Part shown: piece after piece, positions 11,581 to 24,327 of the stretch
Layout: every line of letters starts with the position of its first letter
How positions within the stretch are numbered: position 1 is the stretch's first letter
Assembly: GCF_000003815.2 (NCBI RefSeq)
Contig: NC_049983.1
Location: 6,285,669 to 6,349,668, forward strand
Reading direction: 5' to 3'
DNA length: 64,000 nt
Origin: Branchiostoma floridae
Taxonomy: Eukaryota > Chordata > Leptocardii > Amphioxiformes > Branchiostomatidae
Position numbers and translations under genes: made by a program
The notes under the pieces: model-generated
Database searches by the model: none
What the model was told of the DNA's origin: nothing
Seen by the model: only the letters and a program-made list of their open reading frames with translations

Positions 11581-11781
11581 TGAGACTTAATAATGATTAG
11601 ATTTTGAGCCTTAAAGCGATGTTCCATGGCACTGCAGCTAAACTTTGGATTTGATATCTCGTGATCTGGACAAGGTACGGTAACGATTTCTAGTTCGTAG
11701 TCGTATGAAGTGACATTAGGTTTGGGCCCTATGGTAGTTTTCTTTGGAATTGCAGGGGCGCTTCAATTGCAGAATTTCAAA

Positions 11782-12932
11782 CCGGTGTGACAGCGATCTC
11801 GCCCCCCGGCGATCTCGCCCCCCCGATCACTAGCGTTTTCGCCCCCCTTTAGCGTTTTCGCCCCCCCCCCCCCCCAAGAGCAGCTGGTTACTACATATTA
11901 CAGGTGCGCTACCTGGTACTATACTGCACCTGGGGAGTAACGTGTATGGTGTGTTACCTGGTACCTTATGGCACCTTATTACCGTACCGTAAGATGCCTG
12001 GCATACCTCGAAAGTCGATACTATATTGTTCGGTGCAAACATGACATTGAAATGAAAAAGACAATTTTTGCAGCTGAGGTGGCATAAAAACAGTGCTACT
12101 GCGAACGTATAAATCAACACCGTCTATGGTACGGAATACGTCAGCTATATGTTTTCAATTTGTCACAGTGTTTTCTTTCTTGTGCTGGAAACATTTCCAA
12201 AGCACTAACAAAAACACACGTGAATAATAGTTTCTCATTATAAACACTATCTACGCGCAAGTTGATATAGCTGTTGCTAAATGCTACACAAACACTGGTA
12301 AAGTACCAGTCTTAAGAAACACGGGTAAATGCATCAGTTCCTAAATACTAGAAAAACAGTCATGTTGGAGGTGAAGATATCCCTTGGCCAGGTGCATATA
12401 CCAAAATGTGCGTTATTCAAATTAATACCTAATATTTGCATAATTAATAAAGACATTACATAGTTCTTTTGTGGTCACCTCATGGTAGAGACTTCATATT
12501 GGAGACATATAGGTTGTTTGAGGACAGGTGAATACAATGAAATACATCTTATGTCAAGACTCAGGTATATGCAATAATGGGAATACAAGGGACCCAACCC
12601 TCCTTGTCTGAAACAAGTTCAACTATCTTATTACCATGTAATTACGTTAATATTGATACTATGAATGGATTTATGTATCAAACTCGTGTACTTATATCAT
12701 TATGAAACTGCATTTTGTGATTTATACCAATCAACTTCTAAAATGTCATGTAAACCCGTTTTTTTGGGGGGGGGGCGAAATCGCTAAAGGGGGGCGAGGT
12801 AGGGGGGCGAGATCACTAGCCGGGGAGGGCGAGATCGCTAGCGATTTCGCCCCGGGGGGGGCGAGATCGCTAGTGATTTCGCCCCCGGGGGGGGGCGAGA
12901 TCACGGAGGGGGCGAGATCGCTGTCACACCGG
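11782..12932. mobile_element. 1.15-kb inverted-repeat DNA element with GATCTCGCCCC motifs
   Basis: The ends are perfect inverted repeats: 'CCGGTGTGACAGCGATCTCG' at 11,782 and its reverse complement ending at 12,932. Inside both ends are further copies of 'GCGATCTCGCCCC' or 'GCGAAATCGCTA' type motifs with variable G/C runs (11,808-11,875 and 12,760-12,920). The middle (11,880-12,750) has no coding frame I recognise. The structure fits a non-autonomous cut-and-paste transposon with clustered subterminal binding sites. No target-site duplication is obvious, so the superfamily is open. Confidence 0.8.
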
Positions 12933-13870
12933 CTTAGTCAATATGGGATACATGAATGGTGTTCCTCTGCGTTATCAGTGTTCTTTGTTGTCAACCAGGA
13001 TCTACTAGTATCTACGATATTTACAGCCAACGTTTGTCACCGTCTGTCACCTTCCTTAGTAAACTAAGTCTTGTATTTATCTCTTTTTGACGGACAAATT
13101 GATGGTCTAAACCTGGATATCGTCCAAGCATTCTTGACTCTCATAATTAAATACAGCCCCTGTCACTGTTGACATACACCTGTCAAAGCACATACCTTAC
13201 TAGCATTCCGCAGGATAATCAGTTCTTGTAGTGAACCGTACACTAACAGCTGTCATGCTTTTTTTCTTGCAAATTTACACATTTTTCCTTTATTAATTTT
13301 TCTTGCATTTACGAAAATCAAGAACTTGCCAAGAACTATTATTATCCTTCGCGTAAGTAGAAAACACTTGAATCTATTGTAATATATTTAAACTTCGGTC
13401 AAACGCAGAAACTACTTGGCAGAACAAAAAGGCTCTGTGTACCGTACGTGTGGCGCAGCGTTTTGTTTATTAGGTAAACAAGATGTGACAGGGACCGCAT
13501 AACTTAGGCTTACTGAAGGGTTTGTACTTATCTCTACGTACTGTCATCTCCTTACAAGTACACTGTTTTGTACACATTTTAATCACCAGTTACGCATGAG
13601 TTACACTATCATGGTTAGGAGTACGTGGTTCGGGAGCTCGCAAAAATGGCTCGGTCGGATGCGGGATGGTATTCGGCAAATGTTTTGAGGCTTTCAAAAC
13701 ATACTTCTGTGGACGGGAGGTCTGGAATTGGTTGGCTAGTTGTCGTGTTAGATGCGGTTGGCTGGTATTCGGCAGGTGGTCGGAAGTAAGTAAGCAGTAC
13801 GAAGCAAAGAAGAACCATAAAATCCGTATGAAGGTAACTGTGATGTGAATTTGAGCTCTTGGTTATGTAA
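12933..13870. other. No gene recognised
   Basis: The region is AT-rich and has no supported exon. Around 13,655-13,790 two phrases ('gggatggtattcggca' and 'ggctggtattcggcagg') form a loose direct repeat. Open frames on both strands there are overlapping and motif-free. Confidence 0.4.
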
Positions 13871-13872
13871 TA

Positions 13873-14078
13873 CCCCCTTTCCACTAGGACGGCGCTCTCG
13901 ACGCGCTCTCTCTGTGACCTAAAGTTTGACAGATCGCTGAACGAATTGTGTGTTTTGTTGTATTATCAGATACACTTATACATTTTGTACGATATACCCA
14001 GTGTGAAAGCGAAGGTTACACATATCCTATTTAGGTCGCAGTGAGAGCGCAGCGCGATCGGCGTCTAGTGGAAAGGGG
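13873..14078. mobile_element. Short MITE with 'cccctttccactag' inverted ends
   Basis: The left end 'ccccctttccactaggacgg' mirrors the right end 'cgtctagtggaaagggg'. The interior has 'gcgctctcgacgcgctctct' on the left and 'gagagcgcagcgcgat' on the right, so the inverted symmetry runs inward. Length is about 206 bp. Truncated relatives lie at 7,545, 8,893 and 9,262. The target-site duplication is not clear. Confidence 0.7.
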
Positions 14079-14079
14079 C

Positions 14080-14760
14080 CTTAGCAATATAGAATAATGG
14101 ATTATTTTGATTCGCTGATTATGTCCATTTCAATTCGTTTTCTAATATTCTATGTGTTCTGCTGTCTTCTTTATTACAATTTTCGTTACCAAAAGCTCCC
14201 CGACCGGGCCCCGGTTTGAAAATATTACCGCAGCATTTCTCAAGACACATTTTTAGTTAAGGTAAAATGAACAAAAAACGATTTTATTCTATCTACGGAG
14301 CACTCATATTTTATTGATGCTGATAATAATAATAAATAGCTTTTAGTCGGGCCTATAAAAAACGTTGTATTTTCGATTGAGGCACTGGAAAAATATAGTA
14401 ATCATATACATGTATATTTGTATGTCAATAAATTAAACAAAGAAATAATATCTTTATTACACATTTTAAATCAACTGTAAAAAGCCCTAATAGGTAATTT
14501 GGTATCTGGAAGGTCAAACAGTAGTACAGGTTTGATTTATACAAAACGCCATAATTTTTTTTAATGCAAATTCATGCCAGCATATCATGAAATGCGTGAC
14601 CTTGGCAGGTGTGATCAAAAATTGTTCAGGGACTTGTTCGTCGGAGAATTTCAGTGCCTGAAATCTTGAATAGGTTGATTAAAAGAAATTTTAACAACTT
14701 TGTGTTAAAATTTATTCTTATAATCTGCAGTTTTTGCTATTATCTCTGTGTAGGTAAGAG
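14080..14760. other. Upstream region of the CUB gene; contains a dispersed-repeat remnant
   Basis: The segment 14,100-14,225, read on the minus strand, contains 'accggggcccgg' and 'aataaagaagacagcag'. It resembles 28,440-28,515 inside the nested 7.7-kb element, so it is a dispersed repeat. The remainder is AT-rich. A TATA box for the gene at 14,764 cannot be assigned with confidence. Confidence 0.4.
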
Positions 14761-14763
14761 AGG

Positions 14764-16207
14764 ATGAGTGGGCGACGTACTGACGCGCTCCTTGTCATCC
14801 TACTTGTCTGCTTTGCCTTTGTTTGCGGTCAGCAAAGTGCAACTTCGCCGCAACCGACAGAGGGCGCGGTTAACAGCACCGCAGCAGCTCCGCCAGAAGG
14901 CGCTGTTAACAGGACCACAGTTCACCCACCTCAGGTCATTGACCTACAGGCCGACTATGAAAAACGCCGGATAAGCAGTCCCGGGTACCCAGACAAGCCG
15001 TACCCAAGTAAGGACTTCAATACCTTATAAAGAATGACCGTATTCATTTTTTTTCTTGTTTTGTTATATTTACTTACTAATAAAATCTTTGCACGTATGA
15101 TTAAGTCTCAATTTGAATTATGTATTTTTTTACTCCAATATTTATCAAAATGTGATATAAAATGTGATTGCCCATCGGTTTTCCTTATGTTGTTGTCTTT
15201 TTGTTTTTTCTTCTTTTGTTTGATCTCACTTATTTTTGTATGTATTGTTATAATCAACTATTATCATTAGGACTATAGGTTTATAGATATGCAAATAATC
15301 TCAGTTTTGCGGAAGATCTAGACCCTAGAAAGAACTTTGAGGTTTCTGGTCTCTGGTTTGCATGTTCCATTTCCCCGATGCAACCAACTGACTTGTTTCT
15401 GCTTCTGTCTGCTAATGATAATGGCCTGGTCATTTGCTATAACCACCAGATTTATCCACCAAGTGAGCGAAGCGAACTAGGTTGATTTATGGGTACATTC
15501 CTCTAGAAAAGTGAAAATTTCTAGACGAACTAGGATGAGATTTGTCGGATTAACGCCCGATCGCACGAGCCAGCCATTCTCCTACGCAGAGGAACCACAG
15601 TCGTGTCAAAACTTCCTGTGTTTAGCTCTGCTACCTTGCGCACTCAGACCAGTTAGGGACCGCCCTAATTATGAATATTATTGAGCTTGCCCTTATATGG
15701 GCAGTCAGCCGTTGGGGATCGGGCGTAGGAGGATGGAGCCATGTAATACGTAACATGATTGGCTGATAGCTTCCCAGCGGCTTCCCAACAACAAGCCCAA
15801 GAAAGGCCTATCCTCTGATTGGTTGACAGCTTGTTTGTGGCGACAATCATAATAACCACTGATAGGGCATAAGATAGTAGGGCCCCATAGGCTAATGCCG
15901 TTGGGGACCCGGCGTTAGGAGAATGGAGCCAGCCGGCGTGCCAGAGAAATGTCCCCTTGTACGGGGCAACGCCCGCTCTTCTAGAAATGTCCAGGTTCGA
16001 ATGTATGTAAATAAACAGATCAAATCATGACGATTTTAATTGCAGATTGGATGAATATTACGTGGAGGATTGCCGTGAACGACAGTCTTTCGGGTGATGA
16101 CATGGTCCACTTGGCGTTCGACAATTTCATCCTGGAAAAGAAGTCTCCGGAGAAGGGTTGTATCTGGGACTATGTCGCTGTGTACGACGGTAACGATCAA
16201 TTAAAAG
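14764..16207 (+). CDS. Secreted CUB-domain protein, first two exons (gene incomplete)
   Basis: Exon 1 is 14,764-15,007 (donor GTAAGG) and exon 2 is 16,046-16,207 (acceptor TGCAG, donor GTATGT). The ATG at 14,764 opens a signal peptide with a hydrophobic core ('LLVILLVCFAFVCG'), followed by a Ser/Thr/Pro-rich linker with NST and NRT glycosylation sequons. A CUB domain starts at 'ISSPGYPDKPYP', and splicing (phase 1) continues with 'NWMNITWRIAV' and 'CIWDYVAVYDG', which are hallmark CUB motifs. CUB domains are extracellular protein- or glycan-binding modules found in proteases, receptors and matrix proteins. The remaining exons are not in the window: the giant inverted-repeat structure begins 4-5 bp after the exon 2 donor. 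The family member cannot be named from half a CUB domain. Confidence 0.75.
15475..16000. repeat. Inverted-repeat element in the CUB gene intron
   Basis: 'agccattctcctacgc' near 15,572 and 'gcgttaggagaatggagcc' near 15,911 are inverted partners, with a further 'gggcgtaggaggatggagcc' at 15,721. 'ctctagaaa' near 15,501 and 'ttctagaaatg' near 15,979 also face each other. This suggests a MITE of roughly 500 bp inserted in the intron, with an internal partial duplication. Ends are approximate. Confidence 0.45.
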
Positions 16208-16211
16208 GTAT

Positions 16212-17230
16212 GTATTGGGGGCCAAGTGTTGCAAAATTAAACGTATACATAGAACGAATTTTCTCTCACACAGAAGGGTTGAAAAAGGTCTCACACACAG
16301 ACAGATTTTTCTCTCTCACACAACAGTGGAAAAAGGTCGCACACATTGACAGATTTTTCTCTCTCACACAACCGTTGGAAAAGGTCGCACACATCGACAG
16401 ATTTTTCTCTCCCACTCCAAAGTTGAAAAACTTCGCACACAGTCACAGATTTTCAAAAGGTGATTTTTTTACCATGTGTTGTCCTGTATCATTCTTCACA
16501 AATGTTATAAATGCAAGCATATACAGACGGTTTCTCGGTTCAACATGTACTTTATTCTTCAATATAGAGGCTATTATATTGTTTTAGTGAATACCGTGAC
16601 CGGTATTCAAATCCATTTCTATTTCAGCATTAATGATACAATGGCCAGTATGAATTTGACTTTTGACCTGTTATATAGCTTATATGATTTGCCTTTTTCC
16701 CATAGAGACATGTATTTGAAATATACCGTAGCTGGAATGTCTCATAGATTCATAGAATGTACGCACACATGTCATATAAGTTGTCCTTCACCGACTCAAA
16801 CTTGCACGCTCGATATCTTTCTTAGATACTCTTTCCGATCGTTCGTGCAGTCATACATAATATCTGTAAAAACAAATATTATCCAAAAACTGAGGCTGAA
16901 TTTTTTTTCACATACACAGCAAGAAGTTTCTGCAAGTCAGTCACCCATGGTAAGAAAGCTTAAGGTGGGAAAAAATCCGTCCCTGAAGAGAACTGTTTAA
17001 AAGATCCTTGTTCGGATGTATAAGTACGACGACTTTAAAGTTTTGGGGTTGATTGCATTCTTCACATAGTGCAGACACCACGAGAATATGTCGCGTCAAC
17101 AAATGTGCAATTTTTTGTCTCAAACACTTGCAGAAATCAACTCTCAAACACATATCGAATTATTCTTTCCAAAGACAAACTATTCTTTGATACAGCAGAC
17201 ATTTTTATTCCGACACACAAACACTAGCAT
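16212..17230 (+). repeat. Left terminal domain of the giant element
   Basis: It opens with the end sequence, then four 48-bp subterminal repeats, each with 'gacagatttttctctc' (phases at 16,300, 16,348, 16,396 and 16,444), and then about 770 bp of unique-looking AT-rich sequence up to the first array unit. The right counterpart is 38,850-39,864 in inverted orientation. Open frames across the domain differ by only a few residues between the arms. Confidence 0.8.
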
Positions 17231-20200
17231 TCTCTCTCACACACAGCACAAAAAGTTCTCTCACTTCGCGAGGCTTTCCCTGCCAACCCGGCTGTAGGAG
17301 TGAGCGATTTTTTCGTCTGAGTGAGAGCGAAATTTGGTCGATGTGAGAGCGCCTTTGGAGTAGTGGAAGAATAAATTGCTTGAGTTTTCTTATCTTCTTA
17401 AAGGCAATGAACAGCGCTATTTTCTTCAGTTTCCAATAATAAACCTTTTCAAAAATGACATTCTGTTATATTATAGACATTTCTTCGACAATCATATCAT
17501 TCCGACACACAACGCAGAATTTCTCTCTCACCCACGGAACAAAAAGTTCTCTCACCTCGGAAGCTTTCCCCGCCGATCAGGCTGGAGGAGTGAGCGATTC
17601 TTTTGGTCTGAGTGAGAGCGAAATTTGGTCGATGTGAGAGCGCTTTCGGAGTAGTGGAAGGATAACTTTCTTGAGTTTTCTGAACTTCCAAATGGCAATG
17701 AACAGTGTCATTTTCTTGTTTCCACTAATAAACCTTTTTAACAATGACATTCTGTTATATTATAGACATTTCCTCGACAGTCATATTATTCCGACACACA
17801 ACGCTGAAATGCTCTCTCACCCACAGAACAAAAAGTTCTCTCACTCCGCGAGGCTTCCCCTACCAACCCGGCAAGAGGAGTGAGCGATTACTTTGGTCTG
17901 AGTGAGAGTGAAACTTTGTCGATGTGAGAGCGCTTTCGGAGTAGTGGAAGAAAAACTTTCTTGAGTTTTCTTAACTTCTATTGGGGAATGAACAGTGTCA
18001 GTTTCTTCAGTTTCCAATAATAAACCATTTTAACAATGACATTCTGTTATATTATAGACATTTCCTCGACAATCACTTTATTCCGACACACAACGCAGAA
18101 ATTCTCTCTCACCCACACAACAAAAAGTTCTTTCACCTCGGGGGCTTTCCCCGCCGATCTGGCTGGAGGAGTGAGCGATTTATTTTGGTCTGAGTGAGAG
18201 CGAAATTTGGTCGATGAGAGAGCGCTTTCGGAGTAGTGGAAGAATAACTTGGTTCAGTTTTCTTATCTTCATAAAGACAATGAACAGCGTCATTTTCTTC
18301 AGTTTCCAATAATAAACCTTTTCAAAAATGACATTCTGTTATATTATAGACATTTCCTCGACAATCATATCATTCCGACACACAACGCAGAAATTCTCTC
18401 TCACCCACGGAACAAAAAGTTCTCAAACCTCGGAGGCTTTCCCCGCCGATCAGGCTGGAGGAGTGAGCGATTTTTTGGGTCTGAGTGAGAGCGAAATTTG
18501 GTCGATGTGAGAGCGCTTTCGGAATAGTGCAAGAACAACTTCCTTCATCATTTCTTTACTTCAAACGCATGTTAAACACTGACATTTTGTATAGTTTGAA
18601 ACGATATACATCATACACTAACAATCACTTAAACCAAAGACATTGTCTTGACGATCAATCTTTTTCCGACACTCAACGCTAAAATTCTCTCTCACACACA
18701 GAACAAAAAGTTCCCTCACTTCGGGAGGCTTCCCTGCCAACGCGGCTGTAGGAGTGAGCGCTTTTTTGGGTCTGAGTGAGTGCGAACTTTTGTCGATGTG
18801 AGACCGCTTTTGGAGTAGTGAAAGAATAACTTCTTTTAGTATTTTTTACTTAAAACCCAAAATAAACGCTGACATTTTGTTTAGTTTGTAACGATATATA
18901 CTATACAATAACAATCACTTATACCAAATATTAAAGATATTGTTTTGATAATCAATCTTTTTCCGACACACAACGCTGAAATTCTCTTTCACCCACAGAA
19001 CAAAAAGTTCTCTCACTTCGGGAGGCTTCCTTGCCAACCCGGCTGTAGGAGTGAGCGCTTTTTGGAGTCTGAGTGAGTGCGAACTTTCGTCGATGTGAGA
19101 GCGCTTTTGGAGTAGTGAAAGAACAACTTCTTTTAGTATTTTTTACTTAAAACCCAAAATAAACGCTGACATTTTGTTTAGTTTGTAACGATATATACTA
19201 TACAATAACAATCACTTATACCAAATATTAAAGATATTGTCTTGATCATCAATCTTTCTCCGACACACAACGCTGAAATTCTCTCTCACCCACAGAACAA
19301 AAAGTTCTCTCACTTCGGGAGGCTTCCCTGCCAACGCGGCTGTAGGAGTGAGCGATTTTTGGGTCTGAGTGAGTGCGAACTTTAGTCGATGTGAGAGCGC
19401 TTTCGGAGTAGTGGAAGAATAACTTCATTGAGGTTTATTTAATTAAAATGCACAATGATCACTGAAATTTTATTTTGTTTGCAACGATATACATCATACA
19501 ATAATGATCGCTTATACCAAAGATATTGTCTTGACAATCAATATTATTCTGACACACAATACTAAAATTCTCTGTCACCCACATCACAAAAAGTTCTCTC
19601 ACTTCGGGAGGCCTCCCCTGCAAACCCGGATGGAGGAAAGAGCGAATGTTTGGTCTGGGTGAGAGAGAAAATTGATCGATGTGAGAGCGCTTTCGGAGTA
19701 GTGGAAGAATAACTTCCTTAAGTTTTCTTAACTTCTAAAGAGGAATGAACAGTGTCATTTTCTTCAGTTTCAAATAATAAACCATTTTAACAATGACATT
19801 CTGTTATGTTATAGACATTTCCTCGACAATTACTTTATTCCGACACACAACGCAGAAATTCTCTCTCACCCACAGAACAAAAAGTTCTCTCACTCCGGGA
19901 GGCTTCCCTGCCAACGCGGCTGTAGGAGTGAGCGATTTTGGGGTCTGAGTGAGTGCGAACTTTTGTCGATGTGAGAGCGCTTTTGGAGTAGTGAAAGAAT
20001 AACTTCTTTTAGAATTTTTTTCACTTTAAACGCAAAATAAACGCTGACATTTTGTTTAGTTTGTAACGATATACACTATACAATAACAATCACTTATACC
20101 AAATATTAAAGATATTGTCTTGATCATCAATCTTTCTCCGACACACAATGCTGAAATTCTCTCTCACCCACAGAACAAAAAGTTCTCTCACCTCGGAGGC

Positions 20201-23200
20201 TTTCCCCGCCGATCAGGCTGGAGGAGTGAGCGATTTTTTTGGTCTGAGTGAGAGCGAAATTTGGTCGATGTGAGAGCGCTTTCGGAGTAGTGGAAGAATA
20301 ACTTGCTTGAGCTTTCTTAACTTCTAAAGGGGAATGATCAGTGTCATTTTCTTGTTTCCACTAATAAACCTTTTTAACAATGACATTCTGTTATATTATA
20401 GACATTTCCTCGACAGTCATGTTATTCCGACACACAACGCTGAAATTCTCTCTCACCCACAGAACAAAAAGTTCTCTCACTCCGCGAGGCTTCCCCTACC
20501 AACCCGGCTGGAGGAGTGAGCGATTACTTTGGTCTGAGTGAGAGCGAAACTTTGTCGATGTGAGAGCGCTTTCGGAGTAGTGGAAGAATAACTTTCTTGA
20601 GTTTTCTTAACTTCTAAAGGGGAATGAACAGTGTCACTTTCTTCAGTTTCCAATAATAAACCATTTTAACAATGACATTCTGTTATGTTATAGACATTTC
20701 CTCGACAATCACTTTATTCCGACACACAACGCAGAAATTCTCTCTCACCCACAGAACAAAAAGTTCTTTCACGTCGGAGACTTTCCCCGCTAACCCGGTT
20801 GGAGGAGTGAGCGATTTATTTTGATCTGAGTGAGAGCGAAATTTGGTCGATGTGAGAGCGCCTTTGGAGAAGTGGAAGAATAACTTGCTTGAGTTTTCTT
20901 ATCTTCTTAAAGTTAATAAACAGCGTCATTTTCTTCAGTTTCCAATAATAAACCTTTTCAAAAATGACATTCTGTTATACTATAGACATTTCCTCGACAA
21001 TCATATCATTCCGACACACAGCGCAGAAATTCTCTCTCACCCACGGAACAAAAAGTTCTCTCACCTCGGAGGCTTTCCCCGCCGATCTGGCTGGAGGAGT
21101 GAGCGATTTATTTGGTCTGAATGAGAGCGAAATTTGGTCGATGTGAGAGCGCTTTCGGAGTAGTGGAAGAATAACTTCATTGAGGTTTATTTAATTAAAA
21201 TGCACAATGATCACTGAAATTTTATTTTGTTTGCAACGATATACATCATACAATAATGATCGCTTATACCAAAGATATTGTCTTGACAATCAATATTATT
21301 CTGACACACAATACTAAAATTCTCTGTCACCCACATCACAAAAAGTTCTCTCACTTCGGGAGGCTTCCCCTGCAAACCCGGATGGAGGAAAGAGCGAATG
21401 TTTGGTCTGGGTGAGAGAGAAAATTGATCGATGTGAGAGCGCTTTCGGAGTAGTGGAAGAATAACTTCCTTAAGTTTTCTTAACTTCTAAAGAGGAATGA
21501 ACAGTGTCATTTTCTTCAGTTTCAAATAATAAACCATTTTAACAATGACATTCTGTTATGTTATAGACATTTCCTCGACAATTACTTTATTCCGACACAC
21601 AACGCAGAAATTCTCTCTCACCCACAGAACAAAAAGTTCTCTCACTCCGGGAGGCTTCCCTGCCAACGCGGCTGTAGGAGTGAGCGATTTTGGGGTCTGA
21701 GTGAGTGCGAACTTTGGTCGATGTGAGAGCGCTTTTGGAGTAGTGAAAGAACAACTTCTTTTAGTATTTTTTTACTTAAAACCCAAAATAAACACTGACA
21801 TTTTATTCAGTTTGTAACGATATACACTATACAATACCAATCACTTATACCAAATATTAAAGATATTGTCTTGACAATCAATCTTTTTCCGACACACAAC
21901 GCTGAAATTCTCTCTCACCCACAGAACAAAAAGTTCTCTCACTTCGGGAACTTCCCCTGCCAACCCGACTGTAGGAGTGAGCGATTTTTTTGGGTCTGAG
22001 TGAGTGCGAACTTTTGTCGATGTGAGAGCGCTTTTGGAGTAGTGAAAGAACAACTTATTTTAGTATTTTTTCACTTTAAACGCAAAATAAACGCTGACAT
22101 TTTGTTTAGTTTGTAACGATATATACTATACAATAACAATCACTTATACCAAATATTAAAGATATTGTTTTGATAATCAATCTTTTTCCGACACACAACG
22201 CTGAAATTCTCTTTCACCCACAGAACAAAAAGTTCTCTCACTTCGGGAGGCTTCCCTGCCAACGCGGCTGTAGGAGTGAGCGATTTTTTGGGTCTGAGTG
22301 AGTGCGAACTTTTGTCGATGTGAGAGCGATTTTGGAGTAGTGAAAGAACAACATCTTTAAGTATTTTTAACTAAAAACGCAAAATAATCACTGGCATTTT
22401 TTTAGTTTGTAACGATATACACCATACAATAACAATCACTTATACCAAATATTAAAGATATTGTCTTGACAATCAATCTTTTTCCGACACACAACGCTGA
22501 AATTCTCTTTCACCCACAGAACAAAAAGTTCTCTCACTTCGGGAGGCTTCCTTGCCAACCCGACTGTAGGAGTGAGCGCTTTTTGGAGTCTGAGTGAGTG
22601 CGAACTTTTGTCGATGTGAGAGCGCTTTTGGAGTAGTGAAAGAACAACTTCTTTTAGTATTTTTTCACTTTAAACGCAAAATAAACGCTGACATTTTGTT
22701 TAGTTTGTAACGATATACACTATACAATAACAATCACTTATACCAAATATTAAAGATATTGTCTTGATCATCAATCTTTCTCCGACACACAACGCTGAAA
22801 TTCTCTCTCACCCACAGAACAAAAAGTTCTCTCACTTCGGGAGGCTTCCCTGCCAACGCGGCTGTAGGAGTGAGCGATTTTTGGGTCTGAGTGAGTGCGA
22901 ACTTTTGTCGATGTGAGAGCGCTTTCGGAGTAGTGGAAGAATAACTTCATTGAGGTTTATTTAATTAAAATGCACAATGATCACTGAAATTTTATTTTGT
23001 TTGCAACGATATACATCATACAATAATGATCGCTTATACCAAAGATATTGTCGTGACAATCAATATTATTCTGACACACAATACTAAAATTCTCTGTCAC
23101 CCACATCACAAAAAGTTCTCTCACTTCGGGAGGCCTCCCCTGCAAACCCGGATGGAGGAGTGAGCGAATGTTTGGTCTGGGTGAGAGAGAAAATTGATCG

Positions 23201-23530
23201 ATGTGAGAGCGCTTTCGGAGTAGTGGAAGAATAACTTCCTTAAGTTTTCTTAACTTCTAAAGGGGAATGAACAGTGTCATTTTCTTCAGTTTCAAATAAT
23301 AAACCATTTTAACAATGACATTCTGTTATGTTATAGACATTTCCTCGACAATTACTTTATTCCGACACACAACGCAGAAATTCTCTCTCACCCACAGAAC
23401 AAAAAGTTCTCTCACTTCGGGAACTTCCCCTGCCAACCCGACTGTAGGAGTGAGCGATTTTTTTGGGTCTGAGTGAGTGCGAACTTTTGACGATGTGAGA
23501 GCGCTTTCGGAATAGTGAAAGAATAACTTC
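17230..23530 (+). repeat. Left array of ~292-bp tandem repeats
   Basis: About 22 units. The core 'acaaaaagttctctcac' recurs with spacing of roughly 285-300 bp (for example near 17,250, 17,538, 17,828, 18,124 and 18,413). Each unit has a conserved GC-richer core of about 130 bp with CTCTCAC motifs facing GTGAG motifs ('gaggagtgagcga', 'gatgtgagagcg'), and an AT-rich variable spacer of about 160 bp. Several spacer classes alternate. A distinctive spacer ('atgcacaatgatcactgaaa') recurs near 19,448, 21,200 and 22,970, giving a higher-order period of about 1.75 kb (six units). Confidence 0.9.
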
Positions 23531-23546
23531 CTTTAGTATTTTTTTC

Positions 23547-23731
23547 GAGAAAATCAGTTTATTCTTGTGATATAGATGTTGTATGGGCATTTTATGGAAA
23601 GTTAGAACGACATATATGCAGAGTAACGCACGTCTCACAGTTCGTTCATTCAAACATCCCAACAGCGAAAAAATGCAGAAGTAGAACAGGTGCAAAGGTG
23701 AGTTTTAATGTTCTATACAAAAGTATTATTA
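23547..23731 (-). repeat. First part of the tRNA-like unit, copy 1, split by an insertion
   Basis: 'cgagaaaatcagtttattct' to 'ttctatacaaaagtatt' matches 33,163-33,332 and 35,367-35,560 in the same orientation. It is cut at 23,731 by the 7.7-kb element, and the rest of the unit resumes at 31,427. Confidence 0.8.
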
Positions 23732-24327
23732 CAGTGGGGGAAACGTGTAATTTAACAAAGTTTTCGGCGTGCACAATCGTGCGTACGCCGTGCACACCAT
23801 CGCGCGCACGCCGTGTATACGATCGGGGTGGGCGGGATTTTGGACGGCGGTAGGGCGGGGATTATTCAGAATTATTCATGTTTAGGCACCGTGTACACGG
23901 AATATTCATGAGAAAACAGCCTGATTTACGGCAAAAAGCAAACAGCGTCTCTCGTACCAACGTAGCTGCGCCGCATACGCAGTTTTATTTTGTCAGATTT
24001 GACGTAAATTGTAGTAAAATACATGCAGATTTTTACTGGCATCGCCAACAAAATATCATGAAAAATCAATAAGATTGTGCTGCAAAGTAATCCACATAAT
24101 TAGTTTAAAGTAGAAACACTTTCTTGTTTAATTCAATCCACAATCAAAATGAAATAATTCACATTTTCGAACAACATGACGGCGAGCGCTTTGTTTACAG
24201 TCCGCTACTTGTGTCGAGCACAGAATTCGGCTGCGCTAATTTGGTATCGCCGGCTGCTGTACGCCTAAAGAAAATCCGATCTGCAGCTGACAATTTCTTT
24301 AGAATATGCTCTTTATCACGTTTACAC

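Noticed and set aside
17230-23530. CRISPR-like array
   Set aside because: Units are about 292 bp, spacers are themselves repeated, and the gene context is eukaryotic.
17088-23695. Many 60-112-codon frames with recurring peptides in the left array
   Set aside because: The peptides recur because the DNA repeats; frames shift between units and no domain is recognisable.
23357-23695. 112-codon minus-strand frame
   Set aside because: Part array, part tRNA-like unit; no independent support.
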